64,000 nucleotides of DNA, from the NCBI GenBank assembly GCA_963742035.1, contig CAVUKH010000013.1, positions 1 to 64,000 on the forward strand, written 5' to 3'. Made by a program: the position numbers and the translations under genes. Source of the stretch: Bog-473 sp963742035. Its GTDB lineage: Bacteria > Actinomycetota > Acidimicrobiia > Acidimicrobiales > RAAP-2. Positions 8,501-15,856 of the stretch are shown one piece after another. Under the pieces are notes generated by a model, which saw only the letters and a program-made list of their open reading frames with translations, made no database searches and was not told the DNA's origin. Each line of letters begins with the position of its first letter. Within the stretch, counting starts at the first letter, position 1.

Positions 8501-9073
8501 TCACGGCGGCGGCCGGCTACCCCCGTACTCGTTGGGCGCCACGGGACCGGCCAGCGGCCCTTCCTTGCGGGCGATCCAGCGCAGGCGGGCCGCCCGGGCA
8601 TCCCAGTCGTACACGACGGCGGTGCCGGCGATGAAGTCGTTGAGCGCGCGCCGGTCCCGCTGGTAGACGATTCCGAGGAAACCGATACCAAGAGTGAGGA
8701 ACAAGGTGATCCCGAGACCGACCGTCCGGCGGACGGCCTGGCGTCCGCTGATCGGCGCTCCCTGCGCGGTCACCACCTGGAGCCCGAGGATCGCCATGCC
8801 GAGCGTCTTTCCGCTCACTGCCCATTGGTACGTGAAGTACAGGAACTCCCAGAGGGTCAACACGATGAAGGCGGCCAACTGGTGGTTGCTCAATGTGAAG
8901 GAGTGCCCGGTCACCAGCTTGAGCGCAGCATTGAGCAGCGCCACACCCAGGGTGTAGATCCCCCAGGAGGCTCCGACATCGGCGGCGAAGGCCGCGAGCC
9001 GGCTCATGGCGCCGGCGTAGTTTCCCTGGCGCCCGACGGTGAGCGCGGCCGACGGGACGGGGACGGTGGTCAC
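8501..9073 (-). CDS. RDD family membrane protein
   Basis: This 190-residue polytopic protein has the RDD domain. The family-naming Arg and Asp residues are visible (SRLAAFAADVGASW, then YQRDRRALNDFIAGTAVVYD), as is the internal KTLGMAILGLQVV strand. Three to four hydrophobic segments are present. Family function is not settled; some members act in ion or solute transport. Its start overlaps the stop of the nonapeptide-repeat gene by four bases (ATGA), so the two are translationally coupled and probably work together. Confidence 0.88.
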   Translation of the reverse strand: MTTVPVPSAALTVGRQGNYAGAMSRLAAFAADVGASWGIYTLGVALLNAALKLVTGHSFTLSNHQLAAFIVLTLWEFLYFTYQWAVSGKTLGMAILGLQVVTAQGAPISGRQAVRRTVGLGITLFLTLGIGFLGIVYQRDRRALNDFIAGTAVVYDWDARAARLRWIARKEGPLAGPVAPNEYGGSRPPP

Positions 9074-9543
9074 GATGTCTGGACCGCCTTCGGCTTCACG
9101 AGCAGTGGGGGACCAAGGGGCCAGGACGCGACCTTCTTGCGCCGCCCAATGATCCGGTTGCCCCAGCGGAGGATGAAGTCGTCCAGTCCGACCCCTTGGG
9201 CCCGGACGACATCGAGCACCTCGGTCAGGATGCCGGTCGTCGACCGCGCGATGATCGAACCGAGTTCGGTTTGCTCCACCAAGGAGTCGATGTCGATCTT
9301 GTTGACGATGGCATTGATATCGACCCGCTCGATGATCTCCTGCACGTCGACCCGATCGATGATCTTCTGCACGTCGACCCGATCGATGATCTTCTCGACG
9401 TCGACCCGCTCAATGATCTTCTCGACGTCGACCTTGTCGAGAATGGAGTCGATGTTGATGGCGTCGACGATCAACGGCACGATGTGCTCAGCCAGAGACT
9501 GGGCCAATTGCTCCACCTTGTTGCCGATCGGGTTGGGACTCAT
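9070..9543 (-). CDS. nonapeptide-repeat protein coupled to the RDD gene
   Basis: This 157-residue protein has residues 29-91 as seven tandem nine-residue units of the form [VI]-D-[VI]-x-x-[IL]-[IVL]-x-[RKQ] (for example VDVEKIIER, VDVQKIIDR). A segment TTGILTEVLDVVRAQGVGLDDFILRWGNRIIGRR and a basic tail follow. I know this kind of repeat as an N- or C-terminal extension fused to actinobacterial RDD proteins; here it is a separate gene that overlaps the RDD start by ATGA. The repeats should form amphipathic helices or a coiled structure, perhaps at the membrane surface. No enzymatic motif is present. Confidence 0.75.
   Translation of the reverse strand: MSPNPIGNKVEQLAQSLAEHIVPLIVDAINIDSILDKVDVEKIIERVDVEKIIDRVDVQKIIDRVDVQEIIERVDINAIVNKIDIDSLVEQTELGSIIARSTTGILTEVLDVVRAQGVGLDDFILRWGNRIIGRRKKVASWPLGPPLLVKPKAVQTS
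9271..9459 (-). repeat. 27-bp tandem repeat (seven units) inside a coding region
   Basis: Seven in-frame 27-base units encode the nonapeptide repeats. The central four are close to identical at the DNA level (plus strand TCGACCCGATCGATGATCTT and variants), so unit gain or loss by slippage would keep the frame. The outer units have diverged. Confidence 0.85.
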
Positions 9544-9658
9544 GCGGCCGCGCTCGCTTGTGACACTTCAGTGATCTTGTCACCCTCCGGCCAGTGCAGG
9601 TGGGACATCGATCGGGTACCGTCGAGGTGGCCGGACAGGACGAAGCTGAGGAGGCACT

Positions 9659-10429
9659 GTGGAGTTCGAGCGCTACGAAGACGGAGTTCCTTCCTGGGTG
9701 GACCTGGGTAGCACCGACCTGGTCAAGTCGAGAGAGTTCTATGGGTCGCTCTTCGGATGGAACTGCCCGGAGGGCCCGCCCGAGGCCGGTGGGTATTCGG
9801 TCTGCGACCTGGACGGGAAGACCGTGGCGGGTCTCGGTCCGCAGATGAATCCCGGCATGCCGCCGGTGTGGTTGACCTACGTCAACGTCGACAGTGCCGA
9901 CGCCACGGTGGCCAAGGTGACGGCCAACGGCGGCACGGTCTTCGCCCCCCCGATGGATGTCATGGACGCAGGCCGCATGGCCGTCTTCGCTGATCCCGTC
10001 GGAGCCGTCATCGGCCTCTGGCAGCCCGGACAGCACACTGGCGCCCAGGTGGCCAACGAGCCGGGCACCTACTGCTGGAGCGAGCTCATCACGACTGACC
10101 TCGACGCGTCGCAGGCCTTCTACGGCGCAGTATTCGGGTGGGGCGCCCAAGAGCAGGGCCCTCCCGGGGGGCCGCCGGTCTACACCGAATGGCAGCTGGC
10201 GGGGAGGTCGGTCGGCGGCATGATGCAGAAGTCCCCGGACATGCCGGCCGACATGCCGCCCTCGTGGGGCGTCTACTTCGCGGTGGCCGACACCGACGCC
10301 ACGGTGGCCAAGGCACAGGAACTCGGGGCCACCCTCTTCATGGGGCCGACCGACATCGAACCCGGTCGGTTCGCTGTCCTGGCCGACAACGTGGGCGCCG
10401 TCTTCAACGTCCTGCAACTCAAGGGATAG
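9659..10429 (+). CDS. VOC family protein with two glyoxalase-like domains
   Basis: This 256-residue protein has two tandem vicinal-oxygen-chelate domains (about 8-122 and 135-254), each with the pattern W-x-[DE]-L, SxxFYGxLFGW and a closing DPxGAVIGLWQ-like strand. It resembles the secreted CFP32-type glyoxalase proteins of actinobacteria; the substrate is unknown. Start GTG is set by CTGAGGAGG a few bases before. The stop is five bases before the aldo/keto reductase start, so the two form an operon. The classical metal histidines are not obvious, as in many proteins of this subgroup. Confidence 0.9.
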   Translation: MEFERYEDGVPSWVDLGSTDLVKSREFYGSLFGWNCPEGPPEAGGYSVCDLDGKTVAGLGPQMNPGMPPVWLTYVNVDSADATVAKVTANGGTVFAPPMDVMDAGRMAVFADPVGAVIGLWQPGQHTGAQVANEPGTYCWSELITTDLDASQAFYGAVFGWGAQEQGPPGGPPVYTEWQLAGRSVGGMMQKSPDMPADMPPSWGVYFAVADTDATVAKAQELGATLFMGPTDIEPGRFAVLADNVGAVFNVLQLKG

Positions 10430-10434
10430 CGACC

Positions 10435-11337
10435 ATGATGGAGCGGCGGCGCCTCGGACGGACCGGACACGAGAGCAGCGTGGCCATCTTGGGTGGCGCC
10501 GCCTGCTGGGCGGCCAGCGTCGAGGAGGCGGGGCAGTGGCTTCGGCAGGCCCTCGACCACGGGGTGAACCACCTCGACATCGCACCCCAGTACGGGGCGG
10601 CCGAGGCTGTGGTGGGCCCGCACCTGGCCGCTCATCGCCACGAGCTCTTCATGGCCGGCAAGACGCTGCGGGCCAACCCCGAGGGCGTCACCGATCAGTT
10701 CGACACGACCCGCCGCCTGCTCCACGCCGACGTCCTTGACCTCTATCAGGCCCATGCGGTGACCTCTCTGGCCGAGCTCGACCGGCGCTCGCCCGCGCTC
10801 GAGCGCATCCTCGCCCTGCGTGATGCCGGTCACACCCGGTTCGCCGGCATCACGGGGCACGACATGGAGGTGCCGTTGGCCCACCTCGAGGCATTGCGCC
10901 GGTTCGACCTCGATACGGTGATGTTCCCCGTCTATCCCGCGCTGTGGTCCCGTCCCGAGTACCGCGAGCCGGCCGAGGAGCTTCTCGCCGTGTGCGCCGA
11001 GCGGGACGTGGGCGTGATGGCGATCAAGGCGGTGGCGCGACGGCCCTGGGCCGACGGTCGCCCCCTGGCCGACGCGGTGGCGGGGGACGATGCCACCTCG
11101 GCTCGCTGGGCCGACTCGTGGTACGAGCCCCAGGCGAGCGACGACGAGCTCGATCGTGGCATCCACTTCGCGCTCTCGACACCGGGCGTGCAGGCCTTCT
11201 GCACCCCCGGGGACATCGCGTTGCTGCCCAGAGTGCTCGCCTCGGCGGAGCGCTATGCCCCGATGAGCGAGGACAAGCGGCGCGGGGCGATCGACGCCAT
11301 GGCGGCGGAAGCGTTGATCTTTCCCATGCCGCGCTGA
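10435..11337 (+). CDS. aldo/keto reductase
   Basis: This 300-residue NAD(P)H-dependent oxidoreductase has a TIM-barrel fold. The catalytic tetrad is visible: D in NHLDIAPQYG, Y in the same segment, K in FMAGKTLR, and H in LYQAHAVTS. ATG at 10435 (or 10438) follows the VOC gene after five bases; longer in-frame starts would overlap it wholly and are rejected. It is shorter at the C-terminus than classic reductases, with a DDELDRGIHFALSTPGVQAF segment typical of the small bacterial subgroup. Substrate is unknown. Confidence 0.92.
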   Translation: MMERRRLGRTGHESSVAILGGAACWAASVEEAGQWLRQALDHGVNHLDIAPQYGAAEAVVGPHLAAHRHELFMAGKTLRANPEGVTDQFDTTRRLLHADVLDLYQAHAVTSLAELDRRSPALERILALRDAGHTRFAGITGHDMEVPLAHLEALRRFDLDTVMFPVYPALWSRPEYREPAEELLAVCAERDVGVMAIKAVARRPWADGRPLADAVAGDDATSARWADSWYEPQASDDELDRGIHFALSTPGVQAFCTPGDIALLPRVLASAERYAPMSEDKRRGAIDAMAAEALIFPMPR

Positions 11338-11351
11338 GGGGCTCGACCGGG

Positions 11352-12386
11352 TCAGTCCGCCTGCAGCGCGGCGACGACAGCTCGGAAGGCATCGTCGTCA
11401 CCCGCCTCGGCCGGAGGTGACACGACAATGCCCTGGCCCAGGCCACTGAAGCGGTCGCGCAGGAGATCGGGAAGCTCGCCGAAGGTGCCGCACGGGACGA
11501 GGGTGTCGAGCATCTCATCGGAGAGGACGTCGGCCAGATCGTCCCAACGGTCGTGGTGGATCAGGTCCCGTAGACGGGGTCCGACCTCGGTCCAGCCGTA
11601 GAGCTCCAGCGTGGGGGCGTAGGCGGGGGTGGAGTACAAAAAGGCCAGCAGACGCCGTTGGCGTTCCCGTTCGACCGGCACCGCGTCGGGGCTGGAGCCC
11701 GTGATGACCGACGTTCCGATGACGGTCTCGAAGCCGGCCCCGGCGAGGTCTCGGCCGGCGGCGCGGGCACCGTCATGCAGGGCGGGGAGGCACGTCTCAC
11801 GCAGGTAGCGCGGATTCGAGTTGGTCGGGTGGCTGACGAAGCCGTCGGCCACGGCGCCGGCCAGGGCACAGGCCCTCCGCTGCACGCCGCCGAGGTAGAT
11901 CAGTGGCGGGAGCGTGGTCGCGTCCGGTCCCGGGTTGAAATACGGCTGCATCCGGGTCACGCGGTAGTGCGGGCTGCGGTAGTCAGGTGCGGCGCCGGAG
12001 GCGAAGGAGGCGAAGGCGGCGCGCACGGCACCGACGTAGTCGCCGAGGCGGCCGATCGGGTCCTCGCCGAAGGGGACGGCGTATCGATCCTCAATGTTCT
12101 GGCGGATCTGCGTCCCAAGGCCGAGCTCGAAGCGGCCACCGCTGAGCTTGGCGATGTCCCAGGCGGCATACGCCAGAAGGGTCGGGCTGCGGGCGAAGGC
12201 GAGCGTGACGCTGGTGCGGATGGTGATCCGCTCGGTGTGCTCGGCGACGAGGAGGGCGACCGCCATGGAGTCATGCACGGTCTCGGCGACATGGAGACCG
12301 TCGTAGCCCAGTCGTTCGACCCTCTGCGCGTGGGCGACGGCTTCGAGAAGGCTGAGGCGCGGGTCCATGCCCGCGTAGACCTTCAC
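11352..12386 (-). CDS. LLM class oxidoreductase (luciferase-like, probably F420-dependent)
   Basis: This 344-residue TIM-barrel oxidoreductase has the luciferase-like marks: YDGLHVAETVHDS, TSVTLAFARSPTLLA, and GGRFELGLGTQIRQNIEDRY with the following FGED. F420 or FMN is the likely cofactor; actinobacterial members of this group are mostly F420-linked. The GTG start at 12386 overlaps the stop of the enoyl-CoA hydratase gene as GTGA, so the two are translationally coupled; this fixes the start against a longer frame that runs into the neighbour. It converges with the aldo/keto reductase gene. Confidence 0.9.
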   Translation of the reverse strand: MKVYAGMDPRLSLLEAVAHAQRVERLGYDGLHVAETVHDSMAVALLVAEHTERITIRTSVTLAFARSPTLLAYAAWDIAKLSGGRFELGLGTQIRQNIEDRYAVPFGEDPIGRLGDYVGAVRAAFASFASGAAPDYRSPHYRVTRMQPYFNPGPDATTLPPLIYLGGVQRRACALAGAVADGFVSHPTNSNPRYLRETCLPALHDGARAAGRDLAGAGFETVIGTSVITGSSPDAVPVERERQRRLLAFLYSTPAYAPTLELYGWTEVGPRLRDLIHHDRWDDLADVLSDEMLDTLVPCGTFGELPDLLRDRFSGLGQGIVVSPPAEAGDDDAFRAVVAALQAD

Positions 12387-13180
12387 GCTCCAGTGCCGTC
12401 GAGTCCCGTGGTCTGTTGGCGGCCCCGGGCGACGATCTTCTCGCGCTCGGTGGTGAGGCGCGACTGGTCGAAGCGTTCCGCCATCCAGTCGCGGGACCAC
12501 CGGGCCTCGGCCTTGTGCGCTTCTGGACCGCTCAGCGCGCCGATGGTGTCGTAGCCGCGCCGGAACTCGGTGAGGTACTCCGAAGGGATGGAGGCGATGG
12601 TGGTGGCCACCTCGCGGGCTCGTTGGAGCAGCGACCCGTGGGGAACGACTTCAACGACCAGGCCCCAGTGGAGCGCCGTCTCTGCGTCGATGTAGTCGCC
12701 GGTCAAGCTCATACGGCGGGCGCGGTCGAGACCGACGAGCTGGGGCAGCCGGATCGTCATCCCTCCGCCCGGCATGACGCCGACCCGGGCGTGTGTGTCG
12801 GCGAAGCGGGCTCGCTCCGAAGCGATGATGAAGTCACAGCACATCGCCAGTTCGAGCCCTCCGGTCACCGTCGGGCCGTTGATGGCGCCGATGACGGGCG
12901 TGTCGTGGGGTGGCATCATGGCCGAGCGCTGCGCCGGCCCTCGTTGCCGTTCCTTCTGCACCTCACGCAACTCGGTGGCCAGGGACTTGAGGTCCATGCC
13001 GGCGCAGAAGGCCGGGTCGGCGCCGGTGAGGACGATGCAGCCGACATCCTCCCGGGCGTCGAGGCCCGTCACGGTCTCGTCCAACTGCGCATGGAGTTCG
13101 GCCGAAATGGCGTTGCGCGCCTCCGGGCGGTTCAGGGTGACCGTGGCCACCCGGTCGTCGACCTCCACGAGCACCAGCAT
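12383..13180 (-). CDS. enoyl-CoA hydratase/isomerase family protein
   Basis: This 265-residue crotonase-fold protein shows VATVTLNRPEARNAIS, ADPAFCAGMDLKSL (first oxyanion strand), and NGPTVTGGLELAMCCDF with one catalytic Glu in GLEL. The second acid, which hydratases carry in a G-x-x-P-x-x-G region as E, is replaced (ARVGVMPGGGMTIRLPQ). It may therefore act as an isomerase, hydrolase or dehalogenase-type member rather than a hydratase. It is coupled by a GTGA overlap to the LLM oxidoreductase downstream. A short run of minus-strand genes from 15.4 kb down to here may share transcription. Confidence 0.88.
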   Translation of the reverse strand: MLVLVEVDDRVATVTLNRPEARNAISAELHAQLDETVTGLDAREDVGCIVLTGADPAFCAGMDLKSLATELREVQKERQRGPAQRSAMMPPHDTPVIGAINGPTVTGGLELAMCCDFIIASERARFADTHARVGVMPGGGMTIRLPQLVGLDRARRMSLTGDYIDAETALHWGLVVEVVPHGSLLQRAREVATTIASIPSEYLTEFRRGYDTIGALSGPEAHKAEARWSRDWMAERFDQSRLTTEREKIVARGRQQTTGLDGTGA

Positions 13181-13202
13181 CAGCGTCTCCTCCCCATGTC
13201 TC

Positions 13203-13604
13203 TCATGATCGGCCCTCGGGCCGCCCGGGCACCAATCCCTCGAACGTGACCACCCGGCGGATGGCTCCCGCCTCGTCGAGGCAGCCGAAGCTCCAGCCCT
13301 CCATCGCCGTGGCGCCGCGTTCGACGCGCTCCCACGAGTAGCGGAAGTACCCGTGGTGGAGATCGACGGGGCTCGTGCGCCGCAAACCGGTCTGCCACCA
13401 GCCGTCCTTGCGGTACCGGGCGAACGCGTCGCTCAGGCCGCCGGTGCCCTCGAAGACCGCTTCGGGGCTCACGTAGACCAGGTCTGGAGCCACGTGCTCT
13501 GTCAAGGCCTCCATGCGCTCGTCGTCGTCAGCGAGGAAGACCGCGACCATCAGGTGGTCGACGCGCTCGGCGATCTCCTCGTCCTGGTGGTCGTGCCGGA
13601 ACAC
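13203..13604 (-). CDS. SnoaL-like / NTF2-fold protein
   Basis: This 133-residue protein has the cone-shaped NTF2-like pattern: a helical start (EIAERVDHLMVAVFLADDDERMEALTEHVAPDLVYVSP), then strands around GYFRYSWERVERGATAMEGWSFGCLD and the late VTFEGLVP. Family members include polyketide cyclases, hydratases and non-catalytic ligand binders. No catalytic residue can be named with confidence. It lies between an acetyltransferase and the enoyl-CoA hydratase on the same strand with short gaps, which suggests a shared transcript. Confidence 0.75.
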   Translation of the reverse strand: MFRHDHQDEEIAERVDHLMVAVFLADDDERMEALTEHVAPDLVYVSPEAVFEGTGGLSDAFARYRKDGWWQTGLRRTSPVDLHHGYFRYSWERVERGATAMEGWSFGCLDEAGAIRRVVTFEGLVPGRPEGRS

Positions 13605-13641
13605 CGGGGCAGTCTCGCAGAGGCCGCGCCCGCGCGCTCGG

Positions 13642-14229
13642 TCACGTCCGGATTGCCCATTCGGAGTGCAGGAGGGCGAAGCAGTCGGCGTCTCGTTGCT
13701 CGCCGTCGATCCGTTCCCAGCCGCGCAGCGTTGCCTCGCGGCTGAAGCCCGCTGCTTCGGCCGTGCGGGCCGAGGCCACGTTCCAGGGTTCGACGAAGAG
13801 GTGCAGGCGCGGGATGGACAGCTCGCCGAACGCGAACGAGACGACGCCCCGCAGGGCGGAGGCGGCGAACCCCTGGCCGCGTGCGTGGGCGACGAGCCAG
13901 TAACCGATGGAGGCGCGCCCGCTCTCTATCTCCTGCAGCCACAGCCCGATCGACCCGACGCCAGTCGTCGGCTCGGCTTCGGTGGCGATGACGAACGAGT
14001 AGCCATCGCCCTCGGCATCGCGTGCGTGCTGGCGCTCAATGAAGGCCCGACCAGCGTCGTCCGTATACGTCCGCGGCACCGACGAGATGGAGGGGATCAG
14101 CGGATCGGAGGCCGCCTGGCGCACCAGGGCCAGGTCGGAGATCGCGTAGGGACGAAGCAGCACCGGCGGGGACGCGAGCTGCGGGACCCGTAAGGGCGGA
14201 GTGAAGCGCGCGGGGTCGAACGCGCTCAT
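13642..14229 (-). CDS. GNAT N-acetyltransferase (RimJ/RimL type)
   Basis: This 195-residue acetyl-CoA-dependent N-acyltransferase shows VLLRPYAISDLALVRQAASDP at the start, the acetyl-CoA loop ARGQGFAASALRGVVSFAF, and the closing LHLFVEPWNVASARTAEAAGF that marks the RimJ/RimL branch. The acceptor is unknown. ATG at 14229 overlaps the stop of the upstream gene as ATGA, which sets the start and implies coupling. Confidence 0.92.
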   Translation of the reverse strand: MSAFDPARFTPPLRVPQLASPPVLLRPYAISDLALVRQAASDPLIPSISSVPRTYTDDAGRAFIERQHARDAEGDGYSFVIATEAEPTTGVGSIGLWLQEIESGRASIGYWLVAHARGQGFAASALRGVVSFAFGELSIPRLHLFVEPWNVASARTAEAAGFSREATLRGWERIDGEQRDADCFALLHSEWAIRT

Positions 14230-15425
14230 CGGAGAGTGAAATACCCCGGAACGAGGTGGTGCGGCGTATCGAGATACCCCTTGGCCTCCGGGAGCCCGCC
14301 GAAACGGCCGTGGCTCCAGCGCACTTCGATGTGGCCGGCCAGGTGGCACGCATTGTGGGAGGTCCGGTCGCGCACGACGGCCTCCCAACCCACACGAGGT
14401 TGACCCCCGGCCTGGCCCTCCATTGTCATGGCCACCAGCTGGAACTGCTGGCGCCAGTCCCACGACGTCGCGATGCGGAGCCGGAGCGAGCGGTCGGCCG
14501 AGGAGCCCAGCACGAAGTAGGGCGCGCTGCCGATGCGCAGCAGGCGCCACAGCATGGCCTCTCCCGTCCCGCCCCGAAGGTCCATGGCCGTCTCCCAGCG
14601 GCGGGCGGACGCCTTGGCCACCGCTCTCGAGAGCGCGGTGTAGAGCTCCTTGGCGCCCGGTGGCCAGCCCGAACGGAGCCGGTGACCCAGGGCCTCCCGC
14701 TGCGCCACGGTGAGGTCGACGGCACGCGGTGGCAGATCGACCAAGGCGAGCGGCACGGGGTGGGCCGGAGACGCCTCGACGGCGGGCGCTGCCGCGGCGG
14801 GCACGTCGCCCAACCCCGGCAGAGCAAGGGCCGCGGGTGGAAGGTCGGCTCGTCCGGGTCGCCCCACCGGAGCCGAAGGGGGTCGATGCGCCGTTGCGTC
14901 GGTGTGCACGACGGAGAGACGGACGGACTCGTAGAGCGCCTGGTACTCGGCCGGCGCCACTTCGGCGTACCAGTCACCGCCGCCCGGCCGGACGTCGCGC
15001 GCCTCGCGCGCGCCCCGGCCCGACCCGCCGAAGAGGAGCGAGTCGAAGATGCTGGTCGGGGAGACGTTGAAGAGGATCTTGGACAGGTATTTGCAACTGA
15101 TCAGGTAGACGTGATCCACGCGGAGGTCGATGGGTGCCACCTCGTCGCCCGGAGCCCGGCCCGTTCCTTTCCACTCGACCAAATGGGGCAGGCGTTCGCG
15201 TAAGCCGTCACGGGCCTTCAGGAAGGCCTGACCGTTGGCCCAGGCGGCGTGGAACTCCGCGTCGTAGGCGCCCCCGGCCCGCAGTCGTTCGAGGCGTTCC
15301 CACATATCGGGGGACATGCTCCGCATCACGGGCGTGTGCGACCGTACGGCGTCGTCGATATCGGCCAGCCCCAACATGCCCAGCCCCGTGCCGAGCTCGG
15401 TCACCGTGGTCCGGTCGCTCGGCAT
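14226..15425 (-). CDS. conserved hypothetical protein
   Basis: This 399-residue soluble protein is one I do not assign to a named family. Recognisable stretches are DHVYLISCKYLSKILFNVSPTS, an Ala/Pro-rich linker in the middle, and a C-terminal half with WDWRQQFQLVAMTM and HNACHLAGHIEVRW. The first half, with paired hydrophobic strands and a lone lysine in ISCKYLS, is faintly like nuclease or restriction-fold proteins, but this is a guess. ATG at 15425 has GGGAGG eight bases before it and is preferred over one 63 bases upstream. It is coupled to the acetyltransferase by ATGA. Confidence 0.7.
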   Translation of the reverse strand: MPSDRTTVTELGTGLGMLGLADIDDAVRSHTPVMRSMSPDMWERLERLRAGGAYDAEFHAAWANGQAFLKARDGLRERLPHLVEWKGTGRAPGDEVAPIDLRVDHVYLISCKYLSKILFNVSPTSIFDSLLFGGSGRGAREARDVRPGGGDWYAEVAPAEYQALYESVRLSVVHTDATAHRPPSAPVGRPGRADLPPAALALPGLGDVPAAAAPAVEASPAHPVPLALVDLPPRAVDLTVAQREALGHRLRSGWPPGAKELYTALSRAVAKASARRWETAMDLRGGTGEAMLWRLLRIGSAPYFVLGSSADRSLRLRIATSWDWRQQFQLVAMTMEGQAGGQPRVGWEAVVRDRTSHNACHLAGHIEVRWSHGRFGGLPEAKGYLDTPHHLVPGYFTLR

Positions 15426-15502
15426 GCACGCATCCTCCCACTCGGGGCCTGCCGGGTCCGGACGTGCGGCGGAGCCCGTCTCCGCCACCGCGCCGGCCGC
15501 GG

Positions 15503-15817
15503 CTAGTCAGCGAAGAGGGGTGTGAGCTGCAGCTCGAGTGGCCCGACCGCGGCTTCGGCCGCCACGTGCATTTCGGTGCTCTCGTAGACGTCGACCGCCG
15601 TGCCCGTACGGGCGATGAACACGAAGACGGCGTCGCCCCATCGCTCTTCGCGCAGGGCCTGGCGCAGCGCGGCGCGCTCGCCTGGTGGCAGGTCGCGTCC
15701 CGGCGTCTTGGCGACCAGCTGGCACGCCAGTACCCAGTTCAACGTGTCGAGATCCTCGGCGACGAACACACGTGGTGGATCGTCCCGCACGACCGCGCAG
15801 GCGACGACGGTACCCAC
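15503..15817 (-). CDS. small hypothetical protein behind the DNA methyltransferase
   Basis: This 104-residue soluble protein has balanced composition and high-GC codon use like its neighbours: TVVACAVVRDDPPRVFVAED at the start, then EERWGDAVFVFIARTGTAVDVYE. It starts 39 bases after the methyltransferase stop on the same strand, so a shared transcript is likely. I recognise no family. A role linked to the methyltransferase is only suggested by position. Confidence 0.6.
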   Translation of the reverse strand: MGTVVACAVVRDDPPRVFVAEDLDTLNWVLACQLVAKTPGRDLPPGERAALRQALREERWGDAVFVFIARTGTAVDVYESTEMHVAAEAAVGPLELQLTPLFAD

Positions 15818-15856
15818 TCGTCAGACCGCGCCCATCGGTCAGAACGCACCCATCGT

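Noticed and set aside
8165..9574. Plus-strand open frame of 469 residues over the RDD and repeat genes
   Set aside because: Antisense shadow; the minus strand holds three well-supported genes there.
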